From assembly GCA_002415465.1 (NCBI GenBank), contig DHYT01000218.1, positions 1 to 10,639 on the forward strand: a DNA stretch of 10,639 nt, read 5' to 3'. Both the position numbers and the translations under genes were made by a program. The notes under the pieces were generated by a model, which saw only the letters and a list, made by a program, of their open reading frames with translations, was not told the origin of the DNA and made no database searches. This DNA is from Desulfobulbaceae bacterium UBA5123 (GTDB lineage Bacteria > Desulfobacterota > Desulfobulbia > Desulfobulbales > UBA5123). This document shows positions 7,267 through 10,639 of the stretch, piece by piece (positions within the stretch are counted from its first letter, which is position 1; every line of letters begins with the position of its first letter).

Positions 7267-8085
7267 TTATCTGTTGGCCAGGCCGGCCAGCAGCTGTTCG
7301 CGCATCAATGCCACCGGCGCCTCGGCCCCGGTCCACAACTCAAACTGCGCCACCCCCTGATAGAGGAGCATGGCAAGACCGTCGACGGTCCTGCAGCCCG
7401 CCGCCCGCGCCTCGCGCAGCAACCGTGTTGCAAGGGGCGCATAGACGATATCCATCACCACCGGAAAATTTTTCAACGAGTCGGCGGCCATGGGGCTGTT
7501 CGCAACCTGCGCCCCCATCCCCACCGAGGTGGCGTTGACCAGCGCGTCGGCGAAGAGGTAGCCGGCATCGGCAAGCGGCCGCCATTCGCAGTTGAGGGTC
7601 GCGGCCAGCGCTTCGCCGGTGCCTTGCGTGCGGCTGGCGACAACCACCTCGGCCCCGGCCTCCAAAAGCCCGAAACCGATTGCCCGCGCCGACCCGCCCG
7701 CCCCGAGCAGCAACACCTTCCTGCCGGCCAGGGTCAACTCCTGCGCAAGGGCGCGGTTGGCGCCGAGCCAGTCGGTGTTATAGCCCTTGATGCGGCCGTT
7801 ATCGATCTTGAGGGTATTCACCGCGCCGATCTTGGCCGCCACCGGATCGATCGCATCGAGATGCGCGATTACCGCCTGCTTGTGCGGGATGGTGACACTC
7901 ACCCCCTTGACCTGCAAGGCGCGGAAGCCGTTCATGGCCGCGGGCACGTCCTGCACCGGAAACGGCACATAGACCCTGTTCATCCCAAGATGGGCGAAGG
8001 CGCCGTTGTGCATGGCCGGGCTCAAGGAGTGGGCGACCGGGTCCCCCATAATGCCGTAGAGTTCGGTGCGGCCGTCAACCTGCAT
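7267..8085 (-). CDS. aroE: Shikimate dehydrogenase (NADP+)
   Basis: Reduces 3-dehydroshikimate to shikimate with NADPH, in the cytoplasm. From the ATG at 8085 the protein is 272 residues, the usual family length. The frame stays open to 8169, but the extra 28 residues are proline-rich shadow sequence inside aroD. The chosen ATG has GGAG 7 nt upstream, and it is followed at once by the family N-terminus LYGIMGDPVAHSLSP. Substrate-site residues visible: Ser20 and Ser22 (HSLSP), catalytic Lys69 (VTIPHK), Asn90 (AVNT) and Asp105 (YNTDWLG). The nucleotide-binding loop is GAGGSARA (128-135), with SRT at 151-153 in the region that reads the NADP phosphate. NATSVGM (184-190) and Gln243 are typical. 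It overlaps the end of aroD by 11 bp, indicating translational coupling. Confidence 0.96.
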   Translation of the reverse strand: MQVDGRTELYGIMGDPVAHSLSPAMHNGAFAHLGMNRVYVPFPVQDVPAAMNGFRALQVKGVSVTIPHKQAVIAHLDAIDPVAAKIGAVNTLKIDNGRIKGYNTDWLGANRALAQELTLAGRKVLLLGAGGSARAIGFGLLEAGAEVVVASRTQGTGEALAATLNCEWRPLADAGYLFADALVNATSVGMGAQVANSPMAADSLKNFPVVMDIVYAPLATRLLREARAAGCRTVDGLAMLLYQGVAQFELWTGAEAPVALMREQLLAGLANR

Positions 8086-8779
8086 GGGCAAGCTCCGAAA
8101 GCATCCGGTGCAGGGTGGCGACCGGCAGCTGGCCGGGGGCGGTGGCCGCGCCGCCGTCGGGGGCGGCATAGGTCATATAGCCGCCCAGGCCGCAGGTGGC
8201 GACCCGGCTGATCACCCCCACCGGCCCCATGCAGAAGGCGATGAGGGGGAATTCCATCTCCGCCGCCTCGTCCTGCAGGTTCAGAACCCGCAACACATCG
8301 CGATACTCGCGGGCGGTGGTGACGATCTTGCCGACATGCGCGCCGCTCCGGTACATTTGCTGGAAGACCTTGCCCAGCCCCTGCGCAGAGGCGGTGACCT
8401 TGAAATCATGCCAGGAAACGATCACCCGGCACTCACTCCCCTTGGCGGCATCAAGCAGCCGCCGCCGGGAATCCTCCTCGGCCCGCAGCTCGATATCCAC
8501 ATAGGCGGCCCCGGCCCGCACCGCCTCGACCAGCAGATCGATCCGCGCCGCTTCCTCGCCCTCATATTGCCCGCCTTCCCATTTGGGCCGACAGGTGAAG
8601 AGCAGCGGCTTTGGCACCCCATCGACAAAAGGCCGCACCGACGGCACGCTGAGGCTGTCAAGACGGATCTCAATCACGTCCGCCAGTTCCGCAGCCTTCT
8701 TGGCCGCGGCAAGGGCCGCATCCACCGAGGGCGCGGCAATGGAAACGCAGATTCGATTTTTTTTCACTGTTGCGGCCAT
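8075..8779 (-). CDS. aroD: Type I 3-dehydroquinate dehydratase
   Basis: Dehydrates 3-dehydroquinate to 3-dehydroshikimate, the substrate of the next gene, aroE. The protein has 234 residues and is the class I, Schiff-base type rather than the AroQ type. Visible residues: EIRLD (37-41), TCRP with Arg64, the catalytic His124 in SWHDF, the Schiff-base Lys151 in HVGKIVTT, MGPVGVISR with Arg192, and Gln216 in the closing loop APGQLPV. Length is close to that of free-standing type I enzymes (about 250). The ATG at 8779 is preceded by a modest AGAGAG purine tract about 8 nt away. Codons 6-8 contain a run of eight A residues on the coding strand, unusual in this GC-rich context. First gene of the aroDEA operon. 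Confidence 0.95.
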   Translation of the reverse strand: MAATVKKNRICVSIAAPSVDAALAAAKKAAELADVIEIRLDSLSVPSVRPFVDGVPKPLLFTCRPKWEGGQYEGEEAARIDLLVEAVRAGAAYVDIELRAEEDSRRRLLDAAKGSECRVIVSWHDFKVTASAQGLGKVFQQMYRSGAHVGKIVTTAREYRDVLRVLNLQDEAAEMEFPLIAFCMGPVGVISRVATCGLGGYMTYAAPDGGAATAPGQLPVATLHRMLSELAHAG

Positions 8780-8796
8780 AAAGAATGCTCTCTGCT

Positions 8797-8820
8797 TTGC
8801 CCGGCGGGGCGCTCGGGCAA
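8797..8820. repeat. Inverted repeat in the aroD leader
   Basis: A 7-bp perfect inverted repeat, TTGCCCG (8797-8803) and CGGGCAA (8814-8820), with a 10-nt GC-rich loop. It would form a hairpin in the 5' untranslated region of an aroD message starting near the candidate promoter, ending about 17 nt before the ATG. No T-run follows in the direction of aroD, so it is not obviously an attenuator. I see no leader peptide. Confidence 0.35.
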
Positions 8821-8842
8821 GAAAAAGAATGGGAAAAAGAAT
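8821..8842. repeat. Direct repeat GAAAAAGAAT in the aroD-thpR gap
   Basis: Two perfect copies of GAAAAAGAAT (8821-8830 and 8833-8842) start 12 bp apart, and a third partial AAAGAAT lies at 8780-8786. On the minus strand they fall in the putative aroD leader, downstream of the candidate promoter. They may be a protein-binding site or merely AT-rich upstream sequence. Confidence 0.4.
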
Positions 8843-8848
8843 CGGCCA

Positions 8849-8877
8849 AGACTATTCTATAGGTGAAAGCTTGTCAA
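8849..8877 (-). promoter_or_regulatory. Candidate sigma-70 promoter for aroDEA
   Basis: On the minus strand a perfect -35 hexamer, TTGACA (8877-8872), is followed after 17 bp by TAGTCT (8854-8849), a weak -10 matching only three consensus positions. The position, about 70 bp upstream of the aroD start in an AT-rich divergent gap, is reasonable. This is pattern matching by eye, so confidence is low. Confidence 0.3.
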
Positions 8878-8906
8878 CCGTGCGCTTGCGGCCCAAGGAG
8901 GGAACC

Positions 8907-9467
8907 ATGCAGAGACTGTTTACGGCCATCGACCTGCCGGAACCGGTCAAGGAAGGGCTCACGGAAATCTGTTGCGGACTCCCCGGCGCCAGATGGGTGG
9001 AGCCGGCGCAACTGCACCTGACCCTGCGCTTCATCGGCGAGGTGGATGGCGCTGCTTTTCGGGAGATCCGTGAAGCCCTGGCCGAAATCGCCCTGCCGCC
9101 CTTCCCTATGCGGTTGCAAGGCCTCGGCTACTTCCCGCCCCGCAAAACGCCACGGGTGCTGTGGGTGGGGATCGAGCAGCCCAACGACCCGCTCGGCCAG
9201 CTCCGCAGGCGAATTGAGGCCACCATCGTGCGCCTGGGCCTTGAGCCCGAACACCGCAAGTTCGCGCCACACATCACCGTTGCCCGGCTGAAGGAAACAC
9301 CCATGCCCCGGCTCGCCAAATTCCTGGCCGGAAACGGCCTCTTTGCCACCGCACCGTGGGAGGCAACGACGTTTCACCTCTATTCCAGCACCCTCTCCGC
9401 CAAGGGCGCGATCCACACCATCGAGGCGAGCTACCCGCTCATCGGCGCCATTGCCACCACCGCGTGA
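8907..9467 (+). CDS. thpR: RNA 2',3'-cyclic phosphodiesterase (LigT/2H family)
   Basis: A 186-residue member of the 2H phosphoesterase superfamily. The characterised bacterial enzyme hydrolyses 2',3'-cyclic phosphate ends of RNA to 2'-phosphates and can ligate tRNA halves in vitro; its cellular role is unclear. Two HxTx motifs form the active site: HLTL at 37-40 and HITV at 122-125, each followed at conserved spacing by family strands (RFIGEV; ARLKE). The N-terminus [11 protein letters not shown] is typical. The frame is open upstream to 8583, but the ATG at 8907 has a strong AAGGAGG (8895-8901) 5 nt away and gives the usual family length. It is transcribed divergently from aroDEA, and its last 37 bp overlap the 3' end of ispDF on the other strand. 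A stand-alone gene. Confidence 0.93.
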   Translation: MQRLFTAIDLPEPVKEGLTEICCGLPGARWVEPAQLHLTLRFIGEVDGAAFREIREALAEIALPPFPMRLQGLGYFPPRKTPRVLWVGIEQPNDPLGQLRRRIEATIVRLGLEPEHRKFAPHITVARLKETPMPRLAKFLAGNGLFATAPWEATTFHLYSSTLSAKGAIHTIEASYPLIGAIATTA

Positions 9468-10618
9468 GCGGCAATCCCCTCCTCGCGGCCGGCAAAGCCC
9501 ATCTGCTCGGTGGTGGTGCCCTTGAGGTTGATCGCCGCCTCGCTCACCCCGCAGACTGCGGCAAGCTTTGCGCGCATGGCCGGAAAATGGGGGGCGAGTT
9601 TCGGCTTCTGGGCGATGACGGTGATATCACCGTTGCCGAGCCGGTAGCCCTTTTCGGCCGCGATCGCCATCACCCGGGCGAGCAGCTTCAGGCTGTCGGC
9701 CCCCTTGTATTGGGGATCGGTGTCCGGGAAATGGCGGCCGATGTCGCCCGCCCCGACAGCGCCGAGAACGGCGTCGCAGAGGGCATGGGTGAGGACATCG
9801 GCATCGGAATAGCCCAAGAGGCCCATGGAATGGGGGATGGCGACCCCGCCCAGGATCAGGGGGCGATCTGGCACCAGCCGGTGGGCGTCATAGCCGTGGC
9901 CGATGCGGGGGAAATGCTCGCTGGTCTGTTTCGCGTCACTCATCAGCAGGGCCTCGGCAATCCGCAGGTCTTCGGGGCGGGTGATTTTTAGATTGCGCTC
10001 CGAGCCTTCCACCACCCGCACCGGGCAGTTGGCATGCTCGAGGAGCGAGGCTTCGTCGGTGCCGACAAAGCCGTCGGCGTCGGCAACCCGGTAGGCGTTT
10101 TGCAACAGCGCAAGGCGCACCACCTGCGGGGTCTGGGCCTGCCAGAGGACGCTGCGGTCAACGGTGTTGACGACCAGATCCTCCGCGGCCACGGTTTTCA
10201 GGGTATCGCGCACCGGCACGGCGGCAAGCGCCGCCCCGGTTTTCTTTGCCCGGTCGACGCACGCCTCGATCAAAGCCTTGCCGACAAAGGGCCGCGCCCC
10301 GTCATGCACCGCCACGTACGAAGTCCCCGCAGGAACCGCCTCCACCCCGGCCCGCACCGAATCCTGCCGGGTCGCACCGCCCGCCACCACTCGGAGCACC
10401 CGGTCGAGGCCATGGGCCGCCACCATCGTCTCGACCTCGGCGAGATAGTCGACCGGGGCCACGACAATGATCCCGTCGATGCCGTCGGCGGCCTGAAAGG
10501 CCTTGAGGGTATGGACCAGCACCGGGCAACCGGCCAGCTCGTAAAACTGCTTGGGCCGCGGCAACCCCATGCGCTGGCCGCTGCCGCCGGCGGGGATGAT
10601 GGCGATGGTCTTGGACAT
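9431..10618 (-). CDS. ispDF: Bifunctional IspD-IspF: MEP cytidylyltransferase / MEcPP synthase
   Basis: A 395-residue fusion covering two non-consecutive steps of the MEP isoprenoid pathway: CDP-ME formation (IspD) and cyclisation to MEcPP (IspF); IspE acts between them. The N-terminal domain (about 1-228) shows [10 protein letters not shown] (9-18), PKQF (22-25), VHDGARPF (104-111), and [12 protein letters not shown] (207-218), whose Lys211 is typical of the active site. A short linker (about 226-236) precedes the IspF domain (about 237-393): [11 protein letters not shown] with metal ligands Asp244 and His246, [13 protein letters not shown] with His278, FPDTD (297-301), and [16 protein letters not shown] (366-381). 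Both active sites look intact. The ATG at 10618 is 21 bp from the window edge, with only a weak AGG before it. The stop lies inside the 3' end of thpR on the opposite strand. Confidence 0.96.
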   Translation of the reverse strand: MSKTIAIIPAGGSGQRMGLPRPKQFYELAGCPVLVHTLKAFQAADGIDGIIVVAPVDYLAEVETMVAAHGLDRVLRVVAGGATRQDSVRAGVEAVPAGTSYVAVHDGARPFVGKALIEACVDRAKKTGAALAAVPVRDTLKTVAAEDLVVNTVDRSVLWQAQTPQVVRLALLQNAYRVADADGFVGTDEASLLEHANCPVRVVEGSERNLKITRPEDLRIAEALLMSDAKQTSEHFPRIGHGYDAHRLVPDRPLILGGVAIPHSMGLLGYSDADVLTHALCDAVLGAVGAGDIGRHFPDTDPQYKGADSLKLLARVMAIAAEKGYRLGNGDITVIAQKPKLAPHFPAMRAKLAAVCGVSEAAINLKGTTTEQMGFAGREEGIAAHAVVAMAPMSG

Positions 10619-10639
10619 AGGCGCCTGAAATGGCCAACC

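Noticed and set aside
7244..7336. Longer aroA start at 7336
   Set aside because: It adds 31 residues overlapping the end of aroE; the GTG at 7243 gives the standard EPSP synthase N-terminus and length.
8610..8630. TGGCAC resembling half of a sigma-54 promoter
   Set aside because: No TTGCA-like -12 element follows at the required spacing, and it lies inside aroD.
8583..8906. In-frame upstream extension of thpR
   Set aside because: It would overlap aroD on the other strand and add 108 non-family residues; the ATG at 8907 has a strong ribosome binding site and matches the family N-terminus.

Overview
The window is a GC-rich stretch of bacterial chromosome made almost entirely of protein genes, with no RNA genes, insertion sequences, phage genes or CRISPR arrays that I can see. 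Gene content fits a Gram-negative environmental anaerobe, most plausibly a Desulfobacterota (deltaproteobacterial) lineage: a fused IspD-IspF enzyme, a type I dehydroquinase beside shikimate dehydrogenase and EPSP synthase, ElbB, and FliB-type proteins. That placement is inference from gene repertoire and composition, not from a search.

Layout: (1) 1-3013, plus strand: glucose-6-phosphate isomerase (its first few codons lie before the window), overlapping by 4 bp the DJ-1/PfpI-family glyoxalase elbB, then a small membrane-anchored DUF218 (YdcF/SanA-like) protein. (2) 3191-5903, plus strand: two tandem, colinear, equal-length paralogs of the flagellin lysine-N-methylase (FliB) family, both rich in conserved cysteines. 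The second copy has a markedly AT-rich central part, and each copy is followed at once by an inverted repeat. (3) 5966-8779, minus strand: an aroD-aroE-aroA operon carrying three shikimate-pathway steps. (4) 8780-8906: a divergent intergenic region with an AT-rich direct repeat, a hairpin and a candidate promoter. (5) 8907-9467, plus strand: the RNA 2',3'-cyclic phosphodiesterase thpR, whose 3' end overlaps that of (6) the convergent minus-strand ispDF fusion gene (9431-10618).

Most of the window is core metabolism: glycolysis/gluconeogenesis (pgi), aromatic amino-acid precursors (aroD, aroE, aroA) and the MEP isoprenoid pathway (ispDF). The least ordinary part is the tandem FliB-like pair. 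It sits without a flagellin or other motility gene in view, so its substrates are open. I found no convincing wholly new system; the tandem FliB pair is the best candidate for follow-up.
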